Part shown: positions 1 through 8,659 of the stretch, piece after piece
Layout: each line of letters begins with the position of its first letter
How positions within the stretch are numbered: the stretch's first letter is position 1
Origin: Paenibacillus sp. FSL K6-0276
GTDB taxonomy: Bacteria; Bacillota; Bacilli; Paenibacillales; Paenibacillaceae
Length of the DNA stretch: 64,000 nucleotides
Assembly (NCBI RefSeq): GCF_037977235.1
Contig: NZ_CP150276.1
Span: 248,001 to 312,000, forward strand
Direction: 5' to 3'
The notes under the pieces: model-generated
Told to the model about the DNA's origin: nothing
Database searches by the model: none
Seen by the model: only the letters and a program-made list of their open reading frames with translations
Translations under genes and position numbers: made by a program

Positions 1-1
1 A

Positions 2-2356
2 ACTAATAAAGGCGAAACCAAAGTTAAGAATATTGACATGGGTGGCGAAGCCGACGGTGATTTACCACCTAAAGGAACGTTGCGAATTGTTAAGCATATT
101 GCAGGGAATGAAGAAAAAGGTATTCCGAATGTTTTATTTAAGCTGTATACAGAGTCAGGTCAGCAAATAGGAGATACCTACAAAACAGATGCAGAAGGTA
201 AGGTTGAAGTTCCTGACTTAAAAGTAGGAAACTACTATGTACAAGAAATTAATGCTCCAGACTATTTGGATTTTGATCCAGAGGCAAAAATAAACTTTAC
301 CATTGATGCGAATGCTGAAAAAGGTGTAGAGCTTAAGATTCCGAATAAAGTGAAGAAGACGGACGTTTCAGGAACAAAAACGTGGATTGATAATAATGCA
401 TCAGATCGCCTAAGCATAATCAAAATAGACTTACTACAAAATGGTACTGTGGTTCAAACACAAGACGTAACAGCTGCAAATGATTGGAACTACACGTTTA
501 AAGATATACCTGCGTATGATGCTGACGGAAATGCTTATACGTACACAGTAAAAGAACAACCGGTAGCAGGATACAAATCCGAAGTAAACGGTTTTGATAT
601 CACTAATACAAAAAGTGGTCAAACCACAGTAGAAGGAACGAAGACGTGGAAAGATGGGAACGCAGAAGATCGCCCAAGCAGTATTAAAGTCGACATATTG
701 CAAAATGGTGAAGTTATCCAAACCCAAGAAGTAACAGCAGCGAATGGTTGGAAATATGCATTTGCGGATTTAGCGACATATGATACAAATGGAAAAGCGT
801 ATACGTATGAAGTTAAAGAACAACCAGTAGCAGGATACAAATCCGAAGTAAACGGTTATGACATTACGAATACAAAAGTGGCACAAACAACTGTAGGAGG
901 AACGAAAACGTGGAAAGATGACAATGCGACAGATCGTCCAATCATCAAAGTAGATTTACTGCAGAACGGTCAAGTCATCCAAACCCAAGAAGTAACAGCA
1001 GCGAATGGTTGGAAATATGCATTTGTAGATTTGGCAACGTATGATGCAGATGGCAAAGCATATACGTATTCGGTAAAAGAACAACCGGTAGCAGGATACA
1101 AATCCGAAGTAAACGGTTATGACATTACGAATACAAAAGTGGCACAAACAACTGTAGGAGGAACGAAAACGTGGAAAGATGACAATGCGACAGATCGTCC
1201 AATTATCAAAGTAGATTTACTGCAGAACGGTCAAGTCATCCAAACCCAAGAAGTAACAGCAGCGAATGGTTGGAAATATGCATTTGTAGATTTGGCAGCG
1301 TATGATGCAGATGGCAAAGCATATACGTATTCGGTAAAAGAACAACCGGTAGCAGGATACAAATCTGAAGTACATGGTTATGACATCACGAATACAAAAG
1401 TAGCACAAACAACCGTAGAAGGATCAAAAACGTGGAAAGATGACAATGTGTCGGATCGTCCAATCATCAAAGTAGATTTACTGCAGAACGGTCAAGTCAT
1501 CCAAACCCAAGAAGTAACAGCAGCGAATGGTTGGAAATATGCATTTGTAGATTTGGCAACGTATGATGCAGATGGCAAAGCATATACGTATTCGGTAAAA
1601 GAACAACCGGTAGCAGGATACAAATCTGAAGTACATGGTTATGACATCACGAATACAAAAGTAGCACAAACAACCGTAGAAGGATCAAAAACGTGGAAAG
1701 ATGACAATGTGTCGGATCGTCCAAGCACCATCAAAGTAGACTTACTGCAAAACGGTCAAGTCATCCAAACCCAAGAAGTAACAGCAGCGAATGGTTGGAA
1801 ATATGCATTTGCAGATTTGGCAGCGTATGATGCAGACGGCAAAGCATATACGTATACCGTAAAAGAACACCCAGTAGCAGGATATAAATTCGAAGTACAT
1901 GGTTATGACATCACGAATACTAAAATTAAGGATTCAGGCGTACCTCCAACAGATCCAGGTGAAAAACCTAAGGATCCAAGCGTACCTCCAACAGATCCAG
2001 GTGAAAAACCTAAGGATCCAAGCGTACCTCCAACAGATCCGGGTAAAACACCGACGGAAATAGGGGAACCACCTACAAATCCAGTAGATCCACCTGCTCC
2101 GGTCCATACAATACAGGAACAACCAGTACCTAAAGGAACAAAAACGAATGATTCTACACCGAATGAAGGTTATGACAAGACAGTACCTACAGGAACAAAA
2201 ACGAATGATTCTACACCGAATAAAGGTTATGACAAGACAGTATCGCTTCTTCCTAAAACGGGAGAATCGTCTGCAGGAACGATCTTCAAGGTTGTAGGTA
2301 TGTTATTACTAATCTTCGGAGTCATCCTATACGTTCGTCGTCCTAGAGCTCAATAA
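2..2356 (+). CDS. Cna_B-repeat surface adhesin, LPKTG-anchored (5' end outside window)
   Basis: The reading frame is open from base 2, so the N-terminus lies upstream and the first in-window ATG at 38 is internal. The visible protein begins with a SpaA/prealbumin-like domain, then six Cna_B-type beta-sandwich repeats of about 87 residues (DNA starts near 365, 629, 893, 1154, 1415 and 1676), each with a GTKTW or GSKTW start and a YTYxVKE motif. A Pro-rich linker follows, then LPKTGE, a hydrophobic segment and a basic tail RRPRAQ, the classic sortase A sorting signal. Proteins of this build are covalently attached to peptidoglycan as stalk-like adhesins, with Cna_B repeats acting as spacers. 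The ligand cannot be told because the N-terminal binding region is missing. No sortase gene is visible in the window. Confidence 0.93.
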   Translation, partial: TNKGETKVKNIDMGGEADGDLPPKGTLRIVKHIAGNEEKGIPNVLFKLYTESGQQIGDTYKTDAEGKVEVPDLKVGNYYVQEINAPDYLDFDPEAKINFTIDANAEKGVELKIPNKVKKTDVSGTKTWIDNNASDRLSIIKIDLLQNGTVVQTQDVTAANDWNYTFKDIPAYDADGNAYTYTVKEQPVAGYKSEVNGFDITNTKSGQTTVEGTKTWKDGNAEDRPSSIKVDILQNGEVIQTQEVTAANGWKYAFADLATYDTNGKAYTYEVKEQPVAGYKSEVNGYDITNTKVAQTTVGGTKTWKDDNATDRPIIKVDLLQNGQVIQTQEVTAANGWKYAFVDLATYDADGKAYTYSVKEQPVAGYKSEVNGYDITNTKVAQTTVGGTKTWKDDNATDRPIIKVDLLQNGQVIQTQEVTAANGWKYAFVDLAAYDADGKAYTYSVKEQPVAGYKSEVHGYDITNTKVAQTTVEGSKTWKDDNVSDRPIIKVDLLQNGQVIQTQEVTAANGWKYAFVDLATYDADGKAYTYSVKEQPVAGYKSEVHGYDITNTKVAQTTVEGSKTWKDDNVSDRPSTIKVDLLQNGQVIQTQEVTAANGWKYAFADLAAYDADGKAYTYTVKEHPVAGYKFEVHGYDITNTKIKDSGVPPTDPGEKPKDPSVPPTDPGEKPKDPSVPPTDPGKTPTEIGEPPTNPVDPPAPVHTIQEQPVPKGTKTNDSTPNEGYDKTVPTGTKTNDSTPNKGYDKTVSLLPKTGESSAGTIFKVVGMLLLIFGVILYVRRPRAQ
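893..1675 (+). repeat. Three 261-bp tandem repeats coding Cna_B domains
   Basis: Units begin at 893, 1154 and 1415 and are almost identical in DNA. Each reads DRPIIKVDLL where the flanking repeats (starting at 629 and 1676) have one extra codon (DRPSSIKVD, DRPSTIKVD). The shared one-codon loss and near identity point to recent unit duplication. Copy number here is likely to vary between strains or be mis-assembled from short reads. Confidence 0.9.
1940..2248 (+). repeat. Linker repeats: three 42-bp units and two 57-bp units
   Basis: Starting at 1940, 1982 and 2024, a 14-residue unit VPPTDPGEKPKDPS repeats three times, the last diverging. At 2135 and 2192 a 19-residue unit beginning GTKTNDSTPN repeats twice. 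They form the wall-spanning, Pro- and Thr-rich stalk before the LPKTG signal. Confidence 0.85.
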
Positions 2357-2411
2357 TTACCGGTTATCCGAGAAAACGTTTAAACCGAAACGTGTATATC
2401 CCTAAGCAATG

Positions 2412-2452
2412 AATAACAGGCTCCACTCAAAAACTGAGAGGAGCCTGTTATT
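2412..2452. terminator. Bidirectional terminator between convergent genes
   Basis: An inverted repeat AATAACAGGCTCC ... GGAGCCTGTTATT with a loop of about 15 bases lies between the adhesin stop and the convergent gene ending at 2514. The A/T-rich flanks on both sides could supply U-tracts in either direction. Confidence 0.75.
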
Positions 2453-2513
2453 ATTTATTGAAGAGTTTGTCCATATAATCATATCAAGATATTCAGCATC
2501 CTTCATTCCCAAA

Positions 2514-3695
2514 TTAGCGAATTCTCCAAGCTAGAATACCGGCGTTCATACTACGGCATGCATTCATCGCAACTTCAGGCGTATGGTATTGTTCTCCCCA
2601 AGCCACGAGATATCGGAATTCATAGAATCCACCCAAAGTGGCTGAGAAGTTCGTCTCCCAATAATTATTCATCGTCCAAGCATATAAATGACCGGGATCC
2701 TGCTGTAGCTTGGCATCTCCATTCAGCAGACGGAACCCATGATTTAACGAGCCGAGTTGAATGAGGGGCGTATCTGGCATGGCAATAGCGACACCATCAT
2801 GGGCTGTTACATAAGCAGCGCCTTCGCCTAAACAATAGTAATCTGCCAAGCTTCCGGTCAATTGATCTTTGCGAGGGCGTGTTAATGCATCCATTTTATC
2901 GATCCATAATTGCTCGGATTCACTCGTTATTGGACTTCCGAAAGGAAGTGAAATATACAAATTCTCAGGGGCCCATACACTGTCCTTGTGCATACGGACT
3001 GCCACATCCACTCGAGGGTGATTGACATAAGCCGTAACAAGCAAAGAATAATGGGAGCAACCGGCCACCTCGAATGTCAGCTGGACCGTACCATATACAT
3101 CGCCTTGTGAGATGACTTCTACGTTGGTGAGGACACCTGTAGAAATAACGGCATCGGGACCCTTTCGATTACGTCCCATTTTTCGTCGCACTTCATACAT
3201 CTCTTGAACATTGGATGCATGAGTCACATCATACACTGGGGTAAAGGCATGGTGATTACGATCCTGACGCAACATTTCCTTCTTCGTACGTTTATCAACC
3301 CATGATGTAATACCCGCTCCTTTAGCCCATTCGATCTTTACGAACGGGGTATCGATATAGGTGGATGTAATCTTAAATGGTTGCTGGTCGCTGGTCACAT
3401 CCAAATCCATCATACGGTCGGATCCAACATAATCGTTCCGATACGCGGTTTTTAAGTTGTTTCGTTTTACTACCTGAATATGGACGGTTTTCTCCTCTCC
3501 GGCCTGTAGCGTAACGGGAAAACTTACAATAACACCTCGCGGTGCCTGTCTGAGTTGAGAGATATATAACTCACCGCTGTCTACATCCCGGACTTCAAAT
3601 CCGTCTTTAATGAGATCGTAGTGCCAGCTCTCCATAATGAGCTGAGCGAAATCCTCTTGAGCATAATCGAAAGGGTTATAGAGCTTAAATTTCAT
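2514..3695 (-). CDS. Orphan GH38 alpha-mannosidase-type C-terminal domain protein
   Basis: The 393 residues resemble only the beta-sandwich C-terminal part of family GH38 alpha-mannosidases, for example YAWTMNNYWETNF near the C-terminus followed by an FRY motif. The roughly 600-residue catalytic N-terminal part with the nucleophile Asp and zinc site is absent, so hydrolytic activity is not expected. The gene follows the ROK kinase in an operon-like order. The start is doubtful: no Shine-Dalgarno sequence precedes the ATG at 3695, and the frame is open through 26 further codons back to the TGA that ends the ROK gene, with no ATG, GTG or TTG between. It may be a remnant, or a stand-alone sugar-binding or accessory domain. 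Family assignment is by remembered motif pattern. Confidence 0.6.
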   Translation of the reverse strand: MKFKLYNPFDYAQEDFAQLIMESWHYDLIKDGFEVRDVDSGELYISQLRQAPRGVIVSFPVTLQAGEEKTVHIQVVKRNNLKTAYRNDYVGSDRMMDLDVTSDQQPFKITSTYIDTPFVKIEWAKGAGITSWVDKRTKKEMLRQDRNHHAFTPVYDVTHASNVQEMYEVRRKMGRNRKGPDAVISTGVLTNVEVISQGDVYGTVQLTFEVAGCSHYSLLVTAYVNHPRVDVAVRMHKDSVWAPENLYISLPFGSPITSESEQLWIDKMDALTRPRKDQLTGSLADYYCLGEGAAYVTAHDGVAIAMPDTPLIQLGSLNHGFRLLNGDAKLQQDPGHLYAWTMNNYWETNFSATLGGFYEFRYLVAWGEQYHTPEVAMNACRSMNAGILAWRIR

Positions 3696-3773
3696 TGGTC
3701 GATCCGGGGATAGAAGTGCGTCTCCCTTTTGTGTTGGATTAATGGCATAGCATGATATGGCCTCGACTTGACT

Positions 3774-4700
3774 TCATTTTTCAAACATACGCGAAATACC
3801 TATGAATGTTTTCTCCAGCAAGTTAACCGAAGTGTAAATTTGAACTTGTTGTGGCTTTATATGATCCTGAAGGGCATTACCAAATAAATCATAACTTTTA
3901 GAAATTTGTCCTCCGAGAACGATGAGGTTTGGTTCATATCCCTTAATATACGGAACGAGCATTTCGGCAAGACGTTTACCAAACTCGGAGAAAACCTCTT
4001 TGCAGGGAATACTGCCGAGTCTCGCTGATTCAGCGAGCTCCTTCACATCCATTCCAGGCTGGAAGGCTCCAAGATCTTTTGCAAGCTGCAGCAACCCTCT
4101 TTTGGAGAAAGCATCATCGATGATTCCGTCTTGGTATGGATGGTTGTACAGCCATCCATTAGCAGGGATACCTTGGCCTTGGGTCTTAATCTGCGATTGA
4201 TCGATATAGGCAGAACCGAGCCCGGTTCCCAAAGTCAATGCAATAAAGCGATGCTGAGGGAAGCCCAGACTTACACCAAGCGCAAACAGTCTAGCATCAT
4301 GCTCAAAACGGATTTCCGCCCTTTGAAGTCGCTTCGCCCATGTTCCGTCCTCTTTCTCCATCCGTTCGTAGAATGCCTTTTTTAGATTCACCCCATAAAG
4401 GGATTCGAATTTACCCAGTCCCTGTACATAACAAATTCCTTGCTTGAAGTCGAATGGGCCTGGAAAGGCCAAGCCAATATGCCAATGACAATCTAGTTCA
4501 TTTCCTGTGAATTGTGAATGATAGAATTCGTATTGAGATTTGAAAATGTTCATAAATTGATCGAGAATGATCTCTTTATCTTGATCTGCGAGAGAAGGAA
4601 ATTCCCGCTGACTTGCTGATAGGGGAATATGGTTCTCTACAATGCATGTTTTGATGAACGTTCCTCCCACATCAAGTGCAATGACGATGTTACGCTTCAA
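3774..4700 (-). CDS. ROK-family sugar kinase
   Basis: The 308-residue protein starts with the phosphate-1 loop IALDVGGTFIKT and carries further actin-fold ATPase motifs (GLAFPGPF, LTLGTGLGS, VLGGQISKS), typical of ROK kinases that phosphorylate hexoses such as mannose, fructose, glucose or N-acetylglucosamine. The usual ROK zinc motif CxCGxxGCxE is not present; the region reads GWLYNHPYQDG instead, so this is an atypical branch. It overlaps the 3' end of the mannose-6-phosphate isomerase gene by 11 bp, which implies translational coupling and suggests a hexose kinase feeding that isomerase. Substrate is inferred from context only. Confidence 0.8.
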   Translation of the reverse strand: MKRNIVIALDVGGTFIKTCIVENHIPLSASQREFPSLADQDKEIILDQFMNIFKSQYEFYHSQFTGNELDCHWHIGLAFPGPFDFKQGICYVQGLGKFESLYGVNLKKAFYERMEKEDGTWAKRLQRAEIRFEHDARLFALGVSLGFPQHRFIALTLGTGLGSAYIDQSQIKTQGQGIPANGWLYNHPYQDGIIDDAFSKRGLLQLAKDLGAFQPGMDVKELAESARLGSIPCKEVFSEFGKRLAEMLVPYIKGYEPNLIVLGGQISKSYDLFGNALQDHIKPQQVQIYTSVNLLEKTFIGISRMFEK

Positions 4701-6522
4701 GGAGACTCACATCCCAGGCTTTAGATACGCCAGCTTTAATTAATTTGCACGGTTCTTTGCCAAGGTTGATTATCTTATATTCCCCGAAGTCAGCAGGTAG
4801 GATATAGGATTCGGCATACCTGAACTCTACAAAAATGGATTCATCCGCACATGAAACGATCCGAACTTGTTCACCCTCAACCAGATTGTACATGACCATC
4901 TCGTTCTCTGTATTAGCTTTCCATGTATTATTTAGGTGTACTCGGTGTACATAGAATAGTAAGTCATCACGCTGGCCTAATACATACTCCTCGTTGTCCC
5001 CTTGGGCTTGAAGCAGGGTAGGGGTTGGAATCAGATTTTCTTCTACCCATTCTGTTTTTTTGTAGAAATCAATATTGTCGAACGCATGATCGATGTTAAT
5101 CGGACGCGGTTTACCATCTAATCCTTTACGGAGATAATCATAAATTTTAAAGGTGAACCACCATGTGGTGGATGAGATTTCTAGAACTAAGTTATCTGTC
5201 CCAGATGCATGTACAGTCCCTGTCGGAATAAGATAGAGATCCCCTTTCTCCGCAGCATAGGAATTTACATAGTCCGTAAACTGAATGGGGACACCGGTTT
5301 CCTGAGCGGTTTGCACGGCTTCATAGAACCCTTCTTTGGTGCATTGCTCAGTCAGTCCTAAATAGACCTTGGTATCGCCTTTTTTCTCCATAATATAATA
5401 GGATTCCTGCTGCGTCATAAACTCGTTGAACTGGTTACGAACGTACTCCTGCTTCGGATGGACCTGGACTGACAAGTTACTACCACCAATAGTATCCAGA
5501 TAATCAAAACGGATCGGAAAGTAATCTCCGAATAGCTTGACGAGCCGTTCTCCGAGAATATTGTGGTGTTCATAATGCATAATGGTGAGAAAAGGGACCT
5601 CGATCTGCTTACCTTCATATTCCAAAATGATCGAGTTTTCTGGGGCGATAGGTTCAAAACCCCAACCACAATTGGTCCAATCCTCCGGCAAATCGGCGAA
5701 TTTTTTGAGGAATTGACCACCCCATACACCAGGTGCAAAGAATGGTTTTACGCGCATGGGTGCTTTGGCAATGTTGAAGATCATTTGGCGCAAAGTATAG
5801 GTTGTTGTCAGAACGGGGTCTCCCGGCTGATTCATATCGATATAATAATGGGTAAGCTCCAAAATTTGCTTGCGATAGGTTTCGAAAATGGGCCATTCCA
5901 CAAAAAGAGATATTTTGTACTTTTCCACACTATCCCGGTTCCAGCTGAAACCGAAATTCAGCAGCTGTTGCTTATGCTCCATTTGTTGATACTCGCGGGA
6001 GACATCCAGGAAATAAGTAATGTCAAACATCCCTTCACCAAGCCAATATGACCCTGGGCCAAATGTTATAAAAATTGTCGGCAATTCGGATGATGGAATA
6101 GCTGCTACGGCATCATTCATGATAATAGAAGCTTCATACTTGGCATTAGGTCTAAAATAATCTTCGATCGTTCCTTCTGTAAAATATCCAAACGCACGGT
6201 TGTCTGTAATATTAGGATTAAAATGTTGTCGCAGCTCTTCACTTGTTTTTAAGAAACTGCTGGTTCCTAATACAAAGACGCGGTGACCACTGTGTTCAAG
6301 AGACTCCACAGTTTTTTGGAGAATAGACTGAAAATCGGCTCCATGTGTGCCGTCAAAGGTAACACGTATGATGTCGCGTTGACCCTCTTCGGCCAAAGAA
6401 ACTATTGGAGCTATAATCGCATCAAACCCATGCTGCAAGCCGGGCTCGGCAAAAGGAGCCTCTGAACCAGGCTGGATAGGATGATGAAGACGAACAGGAT
6501 TGACAGGTCTTTTTTGAAACAT
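4690..6522 (-). CDS. Class I mannose-6-phosphate isomerase with N-terminal P-loop-like domain
   Basis: The C-terminal half of this 610-residue protein is a class I phosphomannose isomerase. It shows SVQVHPKQEY (metal-binding Gln and His), ESYYIMEKKG (Glu) and GTVHASG (His), the conserved zinc ligands for interconverting mannose-6-P and fructose-6-P. Typical class I enzymes are about 320-390 residues. Here about 270 extra N-terminal residues resemble a uridine-kinase-like P-loop fold, but the Walker A equivalent reads DGTHGADF and lacks the GKS/T residues, so ATP binding is doubtful. RBS AGGGGTG lies 6-7 bases before the ATG. It sits between the AraC gene and the ROK kinase, in a probable mannose or mannoside utilisation operon. 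Confidence 0.85.
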   Translation of the reverse strand: MFQKRPVNPVRLHHPIQPGSEAPFAEPGLQHGFDAIIAPIVSLAEEGQRDIIRVTFDGTHGADFQSILQKTVESLEHSGHRVFVLGTSSFLKTSEELRQHFNPNITDNRAFGYFTEGTIEDYFRPNAKYEASIIMNDAVAAIPSSELPTIFITFGPGSYWLGEGMFDITYFLDVSREYQQMEHKQQLLNFGFSWNRDSVEKYKISLFVEWPIFETYRKQILELTHYYIDMNQPGDPVLTTTYTLRQMIFNIAKAPMRVKPFFAPGVWGGQFLKKFADLPEDWTNCGWGFEPIAPENSIILEYEGKQIEVPFLTIMHYEHHNILGERLVKLFGDYFPIRFDYLDTIGGSNLSVQVHPKQEYVRNQFNEFMTQQESYYIMEKKGDTKVYLGLTEQCTKEGFYEAVQTAQETGVPIQFTDYVNSYAAEKGDLYLIPTGTVHASGTDNLVLEISSTTWWFTFKIYDYLRKGLDGKPRPINIDHAFDNIDFYKKTEWVEENLIPTPTLLQAQGDNEEYVLGQRDDLLFYVHRVHLNNTWKANTENEMVMYNLVEGEQVRIVSCADESIFVEFRYAESYILPADFGEYKIINLGKEPCKLIKAGVSKAWDVSLLEA

Positions 6523-6564
6523 TCAAATCACACCCCTATTACATACTGTAGATTCATTGTAAGG

Positions 6565-6593
6565 ATTATAAAGCTTTAAATCTTTAGAAATAC
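6565..6593 (-). promoter_or_regulatory. Probable promoter of the isomerase operon
   Basis: On the reverse strand a consensus TATAAT (plus 6565-6570) lies about 43 bases before the isomerase start, in the 136-bp gap after the AraC gene. The -35 is weak (TGTATT with about 18 bp spacing). AraC regulators often bind just upstream of such weak -35 boxes. Confidence 0.45.
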
Positions 6594-6658
6594 ACTCCTG
6601 TTTTTTGTACAATTCGGACATCATTACATGGGGGAGAAGAATGACATTTTGTGCAATA

Positions 6659-7567
6659 TTATGTTTGTTTCTTTTTTTGCCTTCCATCTGAGAACTGGGA
6701 TTTTCGAAACTTGGCGGGGGCGACACCCAGCTTTTTTGTGAATACACGGGTAAAATAATGAATCGAATCGAATCCAGTACGTTTGGCAATATCCTTAATG
6801 GCGATGTCACTGTTAAGTAGCCATTTTTTTGCTTTTTGAACTCTTCGTTCCTGAACATAATGTACAAACGTCTGACCCAGCTGGGATTGAAATAATCTTG
6901 ATAAATGCCGTGAGGAAATACCAAGCTCTTGAGAGATATGCTCAATTCTCAAAGGGGAAGATAAATTATCCTCGATATAAAGCTTAGCCCGCTTTAGCAG
7001 GCGATGCTCCTCGGTATTTTCATCCAAGGAATTCACACTTAGATCCGGCACGGAAGAGAGCCCATGTAGAAAAGAAAGAAACAAGGAGAGAACAAGATGC
7101 TGTACCATATCCTTGGAGGCGGGTTGTTTACTCTCAATGAGGCTAAAGATCGTCTGCCAAATCTGAGCGGAAATGTTAGCATTTTTCGGTTCAGCTATGA
7201 TTTTTCCACAGTGGATCAAGCTTCGGAAGTTCCTAGAATAGGTTTCGGAAGTCCGTGACTCGTCGATCTCAAAAGCAATGAAAAATAATGTAAGGCCCTG
7301 CTCGCTACGGATTTGATGCCATATACCGGGTCTTGAGCAGAATAAGGTACCATCCTGCAGTGGATAATCGATTCCGTTATCCGAGTATTCTCCGCAGCCT
7401 TCATGTACATAACAGATTTCGAAGAATGAATGCCGATGCAGAGAATTGTTGTAATGAAGAGGCATGAACCCCCAATATTGAATCCGAAATGAAACCTGAT
7501 CGTCGGCAATTTGCGATATATGTTGATTGAGTAGGGCGTTTGCTCTTCTGAAATCTTGATAAGGCAT
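6659..7567 (-). CDS. AraC-family transcriptional regulator with cupin sensor domain
   Basis: The N-terminal region is an AraC-type cupin sugar-binding domain (HRHSFFEICYVHEG, then SRPGIWHQI). The last 100 residues carry two helix-turn-helix motifs, including ISQELGISSRHLSRLFQSQ and IAKRTGFDSIHYFTRVFTKK, characteristic of AraC/XylS activators. The ATG at 7567 is chosen because GGAGGGG sits 6 bases upstream; the in-frame TTG at 7582 would place that RBS inside the gene. It lies directly upstream of, and in line with, the isomerase-kinase operon and probably activates it in response to a sugar. Confidence 0.9.
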   Translation of the reverse strand: MPYQDFRRANALLNQHISQIADDQVSFRIQYWGFMPLHYNNSLHRHSFFEICYVHEGCGEYSDNGIDYPLQDGTLFCSRPGIWHQIRSEQGLTLFFIAFEIDESRTSETYSRNFRSLIHCGKIIAEPKNANISAQIWQTIFSLIESKQPASKDMVQHLVLSLFLSFLHGLSSVPDLSVNSLDENTEEHRLLKRAKLYIEDNLSSPLRIEHISQELGISSRHLSRLFQSQLGQTFVHYVQERRVQKAKKWLLNSDIAIKDIAKRTGFDSIHYFTRVFTKKLGVAPAKFRKSQFSDGRQKKKQT

Positions 7568-7601
7568 TATAAACCCCTCCAAATGAACTTATAAATCTAG
7601 T

Positions 7602-7895
7602 GTGGGTGGTGCACTTGCTGCTGCAGTGACTCTAATGGCTCGTGACAGGAAGGCTCCTCATATTTGTTTTCAAATGCTACTTTATTCAGTGACAGATGCA
7701 AGACAGATTACGGAATCCATTAAAGAGTTTACAGACACACCGCCGTGGAACTCCAGACTTAATGAGAAAATGTGAAAGCTATATCTCAAGAATGGAGTAG
7801 TAGCTGGCAAAAGAGAATATGCAACTCCTATGGAAGGAACTTCATTTAACAACTTGCCTGATGACTATGTTGAAATTACAGAGTTTGATTGTTAG
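7602..7895 (+). pseudogene. Esterase/acetyl-hydrolase (alpha/beta hydrolase fold) 3' fragment
   Basis: Translation from 7602 gives GGALAAAVTLMARD, the region following the nucleophile elbow of hormone-sensitive-lipase-type hydrolases, and ends DDYVEITEFDC just before a stop at 7893-7895. That ending matches the segment carrying the catalytic Asp in the same family. The N-terminal part including the GDSAG motif is missing, and an in-frame TGA (near 7772) interrupts the frame where a Trp would fit. No RBS or start is seen. This is a truncated and stop-disrupted remnant. Confidence 0.6.
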
Positions 7896-8289
7896 CGAGA
7901 AGAATTGTAGACTAGATTCTTAAATATCTAGCGGATTTTATTTACCTTCTGTATATATGCAATTCTATACTACTGGTTTGTAATTTCAAACCTCATCGCT
8001 ATAGATCGAATCGGGTTAATGAACTATATTTATAGTAACTGAACATAGGAAGTTCATTATGATGTGCCAAGGGGAGGTCAGGTATTAGCAAATTCCATTT
8101 ACGAGTTGATAGAGCAATCTCCGCAAACGATCAAACCACTCAGTAGATACACTTCCTTTACCTTGTAAGCTTCCGGTTACTATTTCGCTTTCCTTCAACA
8201 TCCTTTCCAGCCATCAGGTTGAAAATATATGTTCCTGGTATCCCAACATCGTCAGATAATGTGAGTGGTATTCGAAATCACATCTCAAG
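7896..8289. other. Non-coding or decayed stretch
   Basis: No intact gene is seen here. A short open stretch around 8050-8169 reads YDVPRGGQVLANSIYELIEQ on the plus strand and ends at TAA. It looks like a protein C-terminus, but I could not assign it to a family. It fits the decay seen in the flanking fragments. Confidence 0.4.
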
Positions 8290-8510
8290 CTGATTTTTCC
8301 GAGCACCAAACGCAGGTACTGGATTAATGATGCCAGTACTCATGAATACGATTCTCTTAATATATCCTCCTGAAAAGAGAGGAGCGGCCATGGGTAGTAT
8401 CGGACTCGTCATGATGTTAGCGCCTGCCATTACCCCAACACTTTCGGGTATCATTCTAGAATCATTGGAATGGAGATGGCTATTTTATATCAGTACAGTC
8501 CGTGAAAAAT
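8290..8510 (+). pseudogene. MFS drug-exporter (DHA2/EmrB-type) internal fragment
   Basis: The frame reads AGTGLMMPVLMNTILLIYPP then EKRGAAMGSIGLVMMLAPAI and ends in WRWLFYIS. This corresponds to the middle helices of 14-TM EmrB/QacA-type exporters, including the conserved PTLSG segment. Homology stops at about 8500, after which the frame is unrelated sequence and runs into a terminator hairpin. Neither the start nor the rest of the roughly 500-residue protein is present. Confidence 0.65.
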
Positions 8511-8542
8511 TGTGGCTTGGCTCCACATGTCCACGCCTTCAT

Positions 8543-8598
8543 CCATATAGACAAGAAAAAAGACACCTTGAAGGGTGTCTTTTTTCTTGTCTATATGG
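8543..8598. terminator. Perfect 25-bp-arm palindromic terminator
   Basis: The arms 8543-8567 and 8574-8598 are exact inverse complements around a TTGAAG loop. The core is AAAAAAGACACC / GGTGTCTTTTTT. The symmetric T-runs inside the stem make it usable from either strand, including for the glycosyltransferase gene ending at 8660. It belongs to the GACACC hairpin family seen elsewhere in this window, extended outward by 13 bp of perfect complementarity. Confidence 0.85.
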
Positions 8599-8659
8599 AC
8601 TATTCAGAAGAACCATGCAAATTTGATTAATCCGAATTGCATGTTGATAAAGGTTAATC

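Noticed and set aside
956..1669. Three identical 63-codon antisense ORFs spaced 261 bp apart
   Set aside because: They are mirror frames of the Cna_B repeats and recur only because the sense DNA is repeated; no RBS.
956..1923. CRISPR-like periodic repeats
   Set aside because: Units are 261 bp, coding and contiguous without unique spacers; they are protein domain repeats.
5563..6051. 162-codon plus-strand ORF
   Set aside because: Lies wholly within the isomerase gene on the other strand, without RBS or recognisable domain.
6523..6945. 140-codon reverse-strand ORF ending at the isomerase start
   Set aside because: Overlaps the AraC DNA-binding region out of frame and has no protein-like composition.
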